From positions 1-5,152 of the forward strand of contig CAIVDH010000073.1 in NCBI GenBank assembly GCA_903904635.1: a stretch of 5,152 bases of DNA, read 5' to 3'. The notes beneath the pieces are model-generated. The model did not search any database. It was not told the origin of the DNA and saw only the letters and a program-made list of their open reading frames with translations. The DNA comes from an uncultured Burkholderiales bacterium. Its GTDB lineage: Bacteria > Pseudomonadota > Gammaproteobacteria > Burkholderiales > Burkholderiaceae_D. The stretch's first letter is position 1, and every line of letters begins with the position of its first letter. The translations under genes and the position numbers were made by a program. This document shows positions 1 through 5,152 of the stretch, one piece after another.

Positions 1-1
1 C

Positions 2-1009
2 GACAGCGACTTCAAACAATCCATGTGCAAAACCGATAGGCTGGGTCCATTGCTTGCTCGTTGATGTTTCATAGGCCGCCGCTAAATCTTTTGCTGATTG
101 CTTAGTGAGGCTGGAAGTAAACGGATGCGACGGGCTCCACCAAACTTCAGTGGTCAGGCCATCGCCCAGCTCGCCCAATGCTTCAATCGCGCCTGGGAAC
201 AGCAGTGCCTTACCCAACGTGATGACTTTCGGTTTAAAGCCTTGCTGACGAGCTTGTGTAAGAAAGGTTTTTGCGTCTGGTGGAATGACCACGCCTGTGA
301 CGATTTCTACGCCATCTTTTTTGAATGCAGCGATTTGTGCTGAAAAATCTTGCGTGCCATTCTGGAAGCGACCCGGATCGGTCAGGGTGTAGCCCATTGA
401 AGACAATGGTTTAGGAAAGCCCACTTCTTTATCGCCCCAGGCATTGCCGTCGCCATCATTCGGAAACAGACCACCGACTTTTTTGTTGGTCTTGACGCTA
501 TTCCAGCCGTTGGTGAAATTGGCGATCACGTCTTCCAGACCCCAGAAAATATGGTGCGTCCAGTTGAAGCCTTTTGCAGGATCACCCTTGCGACCGAAGA
601 ACCATGGCTGCCAAGGGACAACGCTGGAGATGCAAGGCATTTCATTTAATTCACACACATCACTGACAGGATTGGCTGTCTCTGGTGTGCCTGCTGTAAG
701 CATCAATGCGATTTTATCTTTCAGGATCAGATCGCTGGCAACTTCACCGGCACGATTCGGATTGGACTGACTGTCCTTGAGCAAAATCTCAACCGCATAT
801 TTTTTACCACCGACCATAACGCCGTCTTTGAATGCGGCTTTCATTTGTTCGATCACCCATTTATCGGCTTCACCGAAGGGTGCCAGCGGACCCGTCTGCG
901 GGGATACATAACCTATCTTGATGGTATCAGCGGCAAAGGCTACGCCGGTTGTTGATAGTAGCGCTGCGGCTGCAGCACTCTGCATAAAATGTCTTCTTGT
1001 AATTGCCAT
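2..1009 (-). CDS. ABC transporter periplasmic solute-binding protein (branched-chain amino acid/amide type), Tat signal; 3' end beyond window
   Basis: The frame is open without a stop from ATG at 1009 to the left edge (336 residues). Family members run to about 400-440, so the C-terminus is missing. AAGGAG 7 bases upstream supports the start. The N-terminus MAITRRHFMQ carries a twin-arginine motif, followed by an alanine-rich hydrophobic stretch and a likely cleavage site after AFA (residue 26), giving a mature ADTIKIGYVSPQTG start. That beginning is typical of type I binding proteins of the LivK/Peripla_BP_6 family, whose two-lobed domain captures a solute in the periplasm for an inner-membrane permease. 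Residues 133-156 are unusually aromatic (PWQPWFFGR, then FNWTHHIFWG), and C119 and C126 could form a disulfide. Placement after hydroquinone-pathway genes suggests an aromatic or pathway-related ligand, but that is inference. Permease and ATPase genes are not in the window and may lie further left. Confidence 0.88.
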   Translation of the reverse strand, partial: MAITRRHFMQSAAAAALLSTTGVAFAADTIKIGYVSPQTGPLAPFGEADKWVIEQMKAAFKDGVMVGGKKYAVEILLKDSQSNPNRAGEVASDLILKDKIALMLTAGTPETANPVSDVCELNEMPCISSVVPWQPWFFGRKGDPAKGFNWTHHIFWGLEDVIANFTNGWNSVKTNKKVGGLFPNDGDGNAWGDKEVGFPKPLSSMGYTLTDPGRFQNGTQDFSAQIAAFKKDGVEIVTGVVIPPDAKTFLTQARQQGFKPKVITLGKALLFPGAIEALGELGDGLTTEVWWSPSHPFTSSLTKQSAKDLAAAYETSTSKQWTQPIGFAHGLFEVAV

Positions 1010-1016
1010 TTTTTGT

Positions 1017-1022
1017 CTCCTT
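1017..1022 (-). promoter_or_regulatory. Ribosome-binding site of the solute-binding protein
   Basis: AAGGAG on the coding strand, 7 bases before ATG at 1009. It is the strongest ribosome-binding site in the window, in line with the high levels usually needed for periplasmic binding proteins. Confidence 0.85.
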
Positions 1023-1027
1023 GATTA

Positions 1028-1090
1028 TGTGCTGCTGTTTTTGATACGGGTTGTGCTACTAATTTTGCTGCAAGTTGTACTGCTATTTTT
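1028..1090 (-). repeat. Three 15-base imperfect direct repeats at exact 24-base spacing
   Basis: Coding-strand copies are AAAAATAGCAGTACA (1090-1076), AAAATTAGTAGCACA (1066-1052) and AAAAACAGCAGCACA (1042-1028), starting 24 bases apart with 9-base spacers. They fill most of the 79-base spacer between the reductase and the binding-protein gene; the first overlaps the reductase stop codon. Pairs of copies differ at three or four of the fifteen positions. The function is unknown. Candidates are operator sites, RNA-protein binding sites, or remnants of tandem duplication. Confidence 0.65.
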
Positions 1091-2165
1091 AAGTTGACGA
1101 CACCGGTGCAACACCTTCCCATGCATGCTGTAACAAGCTGCGTAATGCGACCGCATTTTCAGGAACAATAGGCCGCGGGTTCCAGTACGGATTTTGCAAG
1201 GCAAGCCGCACCACCGTATCCAGATCTTCGGCTTTCATGCCCAGTTCACGCAGCGAGACTGGTGCGCCATTTTGGCTGGCTAGTTCATACAGTCCTTGTG
1301 CTGCTGGCGCACCACCTAAGGCACGGCTAATTTTTTGCATGGCAGCCGGTGCTGATGCGGCATTAAATGCCATCGCATGCGGCAAAATTACGGTGTGCAC
1401 TTCTGCATGTGGCAAATTAAATGTGCCGCCCAGTGTGTGACACAGCTTGTGATGCAAAGCCATGCCGACATTACCCAGCACGGTGCCGCACAACCACGCG
1501 CCATAGAGCGCGTTACTGCGTGCGGCAATATCAGCTGGGTTAGCGCGTATTGCTGGTATCGCTGCAGCCAGCGCGCGTATGCCCTCTTCTGCCATTAAAT
1601 CCATGATGGGATTGCTGTCTTGCGCGTAAAGCCCTTCGGCTGCATGGGCAATCGCATTCATTGCGCTGGTAACCGACAAGCCTACGGGCAACGAGACGGA
1701 TAGCTCGGGGTCGTAAATGACAGTGCGCGGCAAGACGCGGGGGTCTCGTCCAGTTTTTTTCAGGCCCGCTTCGGTGATGCCATAAATAGGCGTCATCTCA
1801 CTGCCAGCATAGGTAGTGGGAATGGCGAGTATGGGCAAGCCGGATTGCAAGGCGATGGCTTTACCTAATCCAGTGGTTGAACCACCACCTACGGCCAGCG
1901 CACAATCAGCACCCACACGCACTGCTTCGGCGACGGCTGCTGCTGCAGTTTCAGCCGGTACATGCATGACGGCTTTGGGATAAATGCCAGCGGTTCTTAC
2001 GCCTAGAATTGTTGCGATTTGTTCTGCAATGCCTTGCTGTACAGGCGTACATAAAATCAATGCACGCTGTGCACCCAGCAAGGTAATTTCACGCTCCAGG
2101 TGTTGCAAGCTGCCTGCGCCGAATAGGACGCGGGCAGCTTGAGCGTTGTAGATGAAATCGCGCAT
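1089..2165 (-). CDS. macA: Maleylacetate reductase (iron-type alcohol dehydrogenase family)
   Basis: This cytoplasmic enzyme reduces maleylacetate to 3-oxoadipate with NAD(P)H, the last dedicated step of hydroquinone, hydroxyquinol and chlorocatechol pathways. The protein has 358 residues, normal for the family. The opening FIYNAQAARVLFGAGSL is characteristic. GGGS at 93-96 lies in the N-terminal dinucleotide-binding domain, and IPTTYAGSEMTPIYG at 115-129 is a family hallmark. In the helical C-terminal domain NAIAHAAEGLYA (170-181), HHKLCHTLGG (238-247) and LPHAEVHTVILPHA (251-264) correspond to the metal-site region of iron alcohol dehydrogenases. The first metal ligand, Asp in those enzymes, is N170 here, as I recall for maleylacetate reductases generally; H174, H239 and H253 fill the others. 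The start at 2165 is set by family resemblance, because no Shine-Dalgarno sequence precedes it. The gene sits 26 bases after the dehydrogenase and 79 bases before the binding protein, consistent with one operon. The symbol is generic; pnp/hap clusters use other letters. Confidence 0.93.
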   Translation of the reverse strand: MRDFIYNAQAARVLFGAGSLQHLEREITLLGAQRALILCTPVQQGIAEQIATILGVRTAGIYPKAVMHVPAETAAAAVAEAVRVGADCALAVGGGSTTGLGKAIALQSGLPILAIPTTYAGSEMTPIYGITEAGLKKTGRDPRVLPRTVIYDPELSVSLPVGLSVTSAMNAIAHAAEGLYAQDSNPIMDLMAEEGIRALAAAIPAIRANPADIAARSNALYGAWLCGTVLGNVGMALHHKLCHTLGGTFNLPHAEVHTVILPHAMAFNAASAPAAMQKISRALGGAPAAQGLYELASQNGAPVSLRELGMKAEDLDTVVRLALQNPYWNPRPIVPENAVALRSLLQHAWEGVAPVSST

Positions 2166-2191
2166 CGTTTTTTATTTATTGATTTATATAA

Positions 2192-2899
2192 TTACTTAGC
2201 CGGGCGCGGATAATGCGGCACGATTTGCGCATCAATATTGACCCACACACTTTTGGCTTGAGTATATTCGCGCATCACATCAAAGCCCATTTCACGACCA
2301 TAGCCAGACTGGCCCGTACCACCAAAGGGTGAGCCGGGATTCACGCGCTTGTAGCAATTTATCCAGACCATGCCGCTCTTGATTTCACGTGCCATCAAAT
2401 GCGCACGCTGCAAATTACGTGTCCACAAGCCTGCACCCAAACCGTATTCGGTGCTGTTGGCAATGGCCAAGGCTTCTTCATCAGTCTTGAAGGTCAGTAC
2501 TGTGACGAATGGGCCGAATACTTCTTCCTGCGCGATGCGGTCTTGCGTGCTGCGTGCGCGCACGATCGTGGGCTCAACATAAAACCCTTGTGCCAGCTCA
2601 CCACCGGGCGCTTTGCCGCCTGTGAGTATCTCACCGCCTTCTTTGCGTGCCACATCTACATACGACAACACGCGATCGCGATGCAGTGCGCTGGTGAGCG
2701 GCCCCATTTCGGTATTCGGGTCGAGCGGATTGCCGAGCTTGATGGATTTTGCCAGTGCTATGAATTTTTCTAAAAATTCGTCAGCGATGGATTCATGCAA
2801 AACCAATCGTGCGCCAGCAATGCATGCCTGCCCTTGATTATGAAATATCGCCCATGCTGCACCATTGACGGCCGCTGGCAGAAACGCATCTTCAAACAC
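2192..2899 (-). CDS. C-terminal fragment of the split aldehyde dehydrogenase
   Basis: This is the rest of the aldehyde dehydrogenase in the shifted frame: 235 residues counted from a GTG at 2899. The native frame is homologous back to 2935. It carries the nucleophilic cysteine (C26 here, C298 restored) in NQGQACIAG, the EEVFGPF coenzyme motif (125-131) and the C-terminal oligomerisation part with SPFGGTGQSGYGRE. The GTG is an internal valine (ANIVFED) with no convincing ribosome-binding site, so independent translation is doubtful. The fragment lacks the ELGGK glutamate and most of the NAD domain. It ends RPAK with TAA, 26 bases before the reductase start. Confidence 0.8.
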   Translation of the reverse strand: MFEDAFLPAAVNGAAWAIFHNQGQACIAGARLVLHESIADEFLEKFIALAKSIKLGNPLDPNTEMGPLTSALHRDRVLSYVDVARKEGGEILTGGKAPGGELAQGFYVEPTIVRARSTQDRIAQEEVFGPFVTVLTFKTDEEALAIANSTEYGLGAGLWTRNLQRAHLMAREIKSGMVWINCYKRVNPGSPFGGTGQSGYGREMGFDVMREYTQAKSVWVNIDAQIVPHYPRPAK

Positions 2900-2919
2900 G
2901 ATGTTGGCGCCCTTGCCGC

Positions 2920-3714
2920 CTAACTCGAGTTGTACTTTTTCAGATTACCGGCTGACGCTTCAACGACACGACGACCGGTTGCCGTTGAACCTGTAAACGC
3001 GATCTTGGCGATCTCGGAATGCTCAGCCATATACTGACCGGCCACATTACCCAGACCCGGCAAAATATTCACCACACCATCCGGCATACCGGCTTCTGCC
3101 ATCAGCTCGGCGATGCGCAAACTCGATAGCGGCGTGATCTCTGCAGGTTTCAATATCACGCAATTGCCTGCTGCAAGTGCCGGTGCCATTTTCCAGCTGG
3201 GGAACATCAACGGAAAATTCCACGGCACGACTTGTCCGACGACGCCTAAGGGTTCACGGTTTACGTAGTTGAGAAAGCCGGCTTCAACGGGTACGACATC
3301 GCCCTGAAATTTATCTGCCATACCGCCGAAGTAGCGATAAGTCACGGCGGTGCGCGGCACATCAAGTATGCGCGAGTCACGTATAGGATGACCGGTGTCG
3401 AGCGACTCTAGCTGCGCGAGTTGCTCGGCATTGGCTTCGATCAGATCTGCAAGTTTTAGCAAGATGCGGCCACGATCCATGGCGGCCATGCGTGACCATT
3501 TCGGAAACGCGCGCTGCGCAGCCTTTACAGCTTTGTCGACATCGGCTTTGCCGGCCAAGGCGATCTGCGCGATCTCGCTATTGTCATGCGGGTTGAGCGT
3601 GGCCATGGTCTCGCCAGATTCAGCGGCGACGAATTTGCCATCAATAAAAAGTTCGGTACGAATTACGCCCTGCAGGGCAGCAGGTATCTGCGCCTTGGCT
3701 GTTGTGACTGTCAT
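2920..3714 (-). CDS. N-terminal fragment of the split aldehyde dehydrogenase
   Basis: This frame gives 264 residues as written: the N-terminal arm and most of the NAD-binding domain. It includes PWNFP (N166 stabilises the oxyanion), K189 of ILKP, and FTGSTATG at 240-247. Native sequence ends at K260; YNSS then precedes a TAG stop. It lacks both the catalytic glutamate and the cysteine, so it cannot be a dehydrogenase alone. The start is supported by GGGAG at the right distance and by the typical family opening (ELFIDGKFV at about 21-29). It may be expressed as a dead, probably unstable polypeptide if the frameshift is real. Confidence 0.85.
   Translation of the reverse strand: MTVTTAKAQIPAALQGVIRTELFIDGKFVAAESGETMATLNPHDNSEIAQIALAGKADVDKAVKAAQRAFPKWSRMAAMDRGRILLKLADLIEANAEQLAQLESLDTGHPIRDSRILDVPRTAVTYRYFGGMADKFQGDVVPVEAGFLNYVNREPLGVVGQVVPWNFPLMFPSWKMAPALAAGNCVILKPAEITPLSSLRIAELMAEAGMPDGVVNILPGLGNVAGQYMAEHSEIAKIAFTGSTATGRRVVEASAGNLKKYNSS
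2935..2940 (-). other. Frameshift site in the aldehyde dehydrogenase (run of five A's plus G)
   Basis: On the coding strand the sequence reads CTG AAA AAG TAC AAC TCG AGT TAG. Reading the G at 2935 twice, or adding one A to the run, gives CTG AAA AAA GTA CAA CTC GAG TTA, i.e. L-K-K-V-Q-L-E-L. The expected ELGGK motif follows at once, which places the lesion to within a few bases. A single-base length change in a homopolymer is the simplest explanation. Confidence 0.88.
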
Positions 3715-3719
3715 GCTGG

Positions 3720-3724
3720 CTCCC
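3720..3724 (-). promoter_or_regulatory. Ribosome-binding site of the aldehyde dehydrogenase
   Basis: GGGAG on the coding strand, 5 bases before ATG at 3714. It adjoins the base of the upstream hairpin, and its GGG could pair alternatively with the hairpin's CCCC arm, so accessibility may depend on RNA folding. Confidence 0.65.
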
Positions 3725-3748
3725 GGGGACGGACTGTCGGTCCGCCCC
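3725..3748 (-). promoter_or_regulatory. Hairpin between dioxygenase and aldehyde dehydrogenase genes
   Basis: The transcript would fold as GGGG-CGGAC, loop CGACA, GUCCG-U-CCCC: nine base pairs, all but one of them G-C, with one bulged U and a five-base loop. No U-run follows, so it does not look like an intrinsic terminator. Its 3' arm directly touches the GGGAG ribosome-binding site of the next gene. Plausible roles are mRNA stabilisation after processing or control of dehydrogenase translation; both are inference. Confidence 0.6.
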
Positions 3749-3776
3749 TGTTGGAATGGTGATGGAAATAGTGGTT

Positions 3777-4784
3777 TTAGAATTGCACGGGCACTTCGGG
3801 CGATTCACCTTGTTGAATCTCATAGACGAGACTAGGTGAGCCGTTCTCCCATACCAGCAGCATGGAGCGCTTGGGGCTGTAGCCCTGATGACGGCAATAC
3901 GCTGGCATGGCTGCCATGTCACCAGCTTTCATGATCACGCGCGCCAACGGCTTGCCAGTATTTTTGTCTGCACAATCCCAGTGAATTTCATCGCACATCT
4001 GGAAGAACCATTCGACGCGATCATTGGCATGCAAGATAGGCAAAATATGCTCTTCTGTGGTCGGGCACATGTAGCTGTATTTGACCACGGAGGTGAAGGA
4101 AGGATTCCACGTGACTTGTGAACGCGACAAAAAGGCAAACAGATTAAATGCATGCACTTCGTTTTCAAAACCGGGCTCAGGATGCAGCTCAGGGTGATCT
4201 TGCGGCACATCGGCGAAGGCGCGATTAATCGGTGCGCCGCGCTCATCGGTGCGCAAATGCAAATCGCCCTTCAAGCCCACGCAACGGGTAGCGAGTTCAC
4301 GGGCACGGGTAATGGCTGCATGGCTGTTGCCGTTCTTGCGTCCATAGGGCGTACCGGTTTCTTGTGGCGCTGAAAACGGATCAAAGCCGGCGTTGGTCCA
4401 ATCATCGAGCATGGTTTCAAAGGTGGCTTTGATTTGCTCGGTGGGGAAGTTTTCCAGTAAATCTACACCGGCTGCTTTCATGGTGCCGTTGTAAGAGCCA
4501 GCATACATATCCACGGATTTGTAATGATTGAAGGTACCGAACACCGCATCAAAATTTACACCACCGTAAAAAAATCCCCATGCACAATCGCGCATCAGCG
4601 CGCGCAGGAAATTACCAATGTCCATAGTGTGTGAAAGCGGACGACCATCGCGGGTATGCCAGCTGATGTGCGCGAAATATTCATCGCGACGGAAAGAAAA
4701 CGAACCCAGCGTAAAGGCTTTATAGCCCATGACTTTATCGGGTGCGGTGGCAATGACTTTTGCCAGATCTGCAGGTGCGTTCAT
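3777..4784 (-). CDS. hapD: Hydroquinone 1,2-dioxygenase large (beta, catalytic) subunit
   Basis: This is the iron-bearing subunit of the type II hydroquinone dioxygenase (HapD of 4-hydroxyacetophenone degraders, PnpD or PnpC2 of 4-nitrophenol degraders). It inserts O2 between C1 and C2 of hydroquinone, yielding 4-hydroxymuconic semialdehyde. The protein has 335 residues from MNAPADL, matching the family size of about 340. The start at 4784 is chosen because AGGAG lies 6 bases upstream; an in-frame ATG at 4844 would add 20 residues that overlap the previous gene and lack a ribosome-binding site. The putative iron site is H252-x-N254-x3-E258 in ILHANDRVEWF, plus H299 in YCRHQGYSP. This equals the His-Asn-Glu-His set I recall for the PnpCD structure (256/258/262/303) with a constant offset of four, so the enzyme should be active. 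Aromatic-rich segments such as CAWGFFYGGVNFDAVFG (about 67-83) are consistent with a substrate pocket. No truncation or odd base use is seen. Symbols differ between clusters; hapD follows the Pseudomonas fluorescens ACB naming. Confidence 0.93.
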   Translation of the reverse strand: MNAPADLAKVIATAPDKVMGYKAFTLGSFSFRRDEYFAHISWHTRDGRPLSHTMDIGNFLRALMRDCAWGFFYGGVNFDAVFGTFNHYKSVDMYAGSYNGTMKAAGVDLLENFPTEQIKATFETMLDDWTNAGFDPFSAPQETGTPYGRKNGNSHAAITRARELATRCVGLKGDLHLRTDERGAPINRAFADVPQDHPELHPEPGFENEVHAFNLFAFLSRSQVTWNPSFTSVVKYSYMCPTTEEHILPILHANDRVEWFFQMCDEIHWDCADKNTGKPLARVIMKAGDMAAMPAYCRHQGYSPKRSMLLVWENGSPSLVYEIQQGESPEVPVQF

Positions 4785-4790
4785 ATTGGT

Positions 4791-4795
4791 CTCCT
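4791..4795 (-). promoter_or_regulatory. Ribosome-binding site of the dioxygenase large subunit
   Basis: AGGAG on the coding strand, 6 bases before ATG at 4784. It decides against the longer start at 4844. A run of eight A's (4798-4805) lies just upstream within the 32-base spacer after the small-subunit stop. Confidence 0.8.
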
Positions 4796-4816
4796 GATTT
4801 TTTTTGTATGAGTGAA

Positions 4817-5152
4817 TTAGGCGGTCTGGCAGATGTCTGCCCACTTCTCTACCGACAGATCGCCTTTGCAGGTCTGCATCACTAGTACGCCAGGTTCTTT
4901 ACTTTTGAATTGATACGCCGTGTTTTTAGGCAGCATGCCCTGATGACCACGCTTTAATTTCATCCAGCCCATTTTTATGCCCTTGGGCTCACCCTGAACC
5001 AGCACTGCGCCGTCTTTTTCGGTGTCTTTGACGATTTGCGCATCGTCGAGCTTGATCAAGTGAATTTCAACTTCGCCATCCATGACCAGCGCAAATTCAT
5101 CATGCGCGCAGGTATACCTGGGCGAGGTGCCTTCGGCACGCAGGGTTTCGAG
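4817..5152 (-). CDS. hapC: Hydroquinone 1,2-dioxygenase small (alpha) subunit, cupin fold; 5' end beyond window
   Basis: This is the non-catalytic partner of the two-subunit Fe(II) hydroquinone 1,2-dioxygenase, a cytoplasmic enzyme that opens hydroquinone to 4-hydroxymuconic semialdehyde. The frame is open to the right edge and gives 111 residues, ending in ADICQTA and a TAA stop. Known HapC/PnpC proteins are about 160 residues (17.8 kDa reported for HapC), so roughly 50 N-terminal residues and the start lie outside. An internal ATG at 5083 gives an 88-residue version, but the coding frame clearly continues upstream of it. Visible residues fit a cupin barrel: an H-D-E cluster followed by LVMDGEVEIHL (residues about 17-32 of the partial), then a beta-rich segment with GMLPKNTAYQF. 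No complete set of cupin metal ligands is seen, as expected if iron sits in the large subunit. The large-subunit gene follows after 32 bases, which strongly supports the pairing. On sequence alone it could be called only a cupin protein; the identification rests on context plus remembered family resemblance. Confidence 0.85.
   Translation of the reverse strand, partial: LETLRAEGTSPRYTCAHDEFALVMDGEVEIHLIKLDDAQIVKDTEKDGAVLVQGEPKGIKMGWMKLKRGHQGMLPKNTAYQFKSKEPGVLVMQTCKGDLSVEKWADICQTA

Larger units (their letters stand above)
2192..3714 (-). pseudogene. 4-hydroxymuconic semialdehyde dehydrogenase (aldehyde dehydrogenase family), frameshifted
   Basis: An intact version would oxidise 4-hydroxymuconic semialdehyde to maleylacetate with NAD(P)+, linking the dioxygenase and the reductase on either side. 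The gene is split by loss of one base at an A run (2936-2940). Undoing it, by adding one A or slipping back one base, restores LKKVQLELGGKG and a 507-residue protein, a normal length for the family. In restored numbering the landmarks are PWNFP with N166, ILKP with K189, the FTGSTATG nucleotide loop (240-247), general base E264 in ELGGK, nucleophile C298 in GQACIAG, and EEVFGPF with E398 and F400. The E264-C298 spacing of 34 equals that of ALDH2 (268/302), so exactly one base is missing. As read, translation ends after four aberrant residues (YNSS). The start at 3714 has GGGAG 5 bases upstream. The specific substrate is inferred from gene order; the family assignment is certain. No other defect is visible, so the lesion is very recent or a sequence error. 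Confidence 0.9.

Noticed and set aside
98..770. Two plus-strand frames (98-343 and 444-770) opposite the binding protein
   Set aside because: The minus strand is open through the whole stretch, with a Tat signal and binding-protein features. The plus frames show nothing recognisable.
940..1122. 60-residue minus-strand frame spanning the reductase end, the spacer and the start of the binding protein
   Set aside because: It overlaps two well-supported genes in another frame and has no ribosome-binding site. Its eight-residue repetition is explained by the 24-base DNA repeat.
2370..2837. Overlapping plus-strand frames opposite the dehydrogenase C-terminal half
   Set aside because: These are antisense shadows of conserved aldehyde dehydrogenase coding sequence, with no recognisable protein features.
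2923..2932. Perfect ten-base palindrome AACTCGAGTT near the frameshift
   Set aside because: It is explained by the codons for Q-L-E-L in the conserved motif and is too short to be a persuasive structure or binding site.
3725..3748. Intrinsic terminator between dioxygenase and dehydrogenase genes
   Set aside because: The hairpin is strong, but no U-run follows it on the transcript and a gene of the same pathway starts at once.
3395..3835. Plus-strand open frame of 146 codons opposite the aldehyde dehydrogenase start
   Set aside because: It is antisense to a strongly supported gene, its composition is a mirror of that gene, and no family resemblance or ribosome-binding site is seen.
3641..4246. 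Minus-strand frames at 3641-3922 and 3935-4246
   Set aside because: They lie out of frame within the dioxygenase large subunit and the following spacer. Codon context and family motifs belong to the dioxygenase frame.
4785..4844. 20-residue N-terminal extension of the dioxygenase large subunit
   Set aside because: It would overlap the small-subunit gene and lacks a ribosome-binding site, whereas the ATG at 4784 has AGGAG at good spacing and gives the family length.

Overview
The window is a dense, single-direction gene cluster. Every convincing gene lies on the minus strand, so transcription runs from the right edge to the left. It encodes a lower pathway for hydroquinone (benzene-1,4-diol) breakdown, followed by the start of a solute-uptake gene. 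Gene density, base composition near half G+C by eye, and a Tat-type signal on a branched-chain-type binding protein suggest a proteobacterium, most likely a betaproteobacterium of the Burkholderiales. The taxonomic guess is weak.

In transcription order the layout is as follows. (1) >5152-4817: C-terminal part of the small (cupin) subunit of hydroquinone 1,2-dioxygenase, hapC/pnpC type. (2) 4784-3777: the complete large catalytic subunit, hapD/pnpD type, with its His-Asn-Glu-His iron-site pattern intact. (3) 3714-2192: a 4-hydroxymuconic semialdehyde dehydrogenase (aldehyde dehydrogenase family), interrupted by a one-base frameshift at a run of five A's at 2936-2940, just before the catalytic ELGGK motif. 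(4) 2165-1089: maleylacetate reductase. (5) 1009-<2: a periplasmic ABC-transporter solute-binding protein with a twin-arginine signal, cut by the left edge. No intergenic stretch exceeds about 80 bases.

Together the enzymes would turn hydroquinone into 4-hydroxymuconic semialdehyde (dioxygenase), then maleylacetate (dehydrogenase), then 3-oxoadipate (reductase), which enters the beta-ketoadipate route. Hydroquinone arises in known pathways from 4-nitrophenol, 4-hydroxyacetophenone, 4-ethylphenol and similar para-substituted phenols. The upstream monooxygenase that would reveal the real substrate is not in the window, nor is a regulator. The binding protein suggests that uptake of the parent compound is linked to the pathway.

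The chemistry is known, so this is not a wholly new system. The points worth a second look are the frameshift in the middle enzyme (real mutation, sequencing error, or less likely recoding), three 15-base motifs spaced exactly 24 bases apart in front of the binding-protein gene, a strong hairpin touching the ribosome-binding site of the dehydrogenase, and a reductase start with no Shine-Dalgarno sequence.
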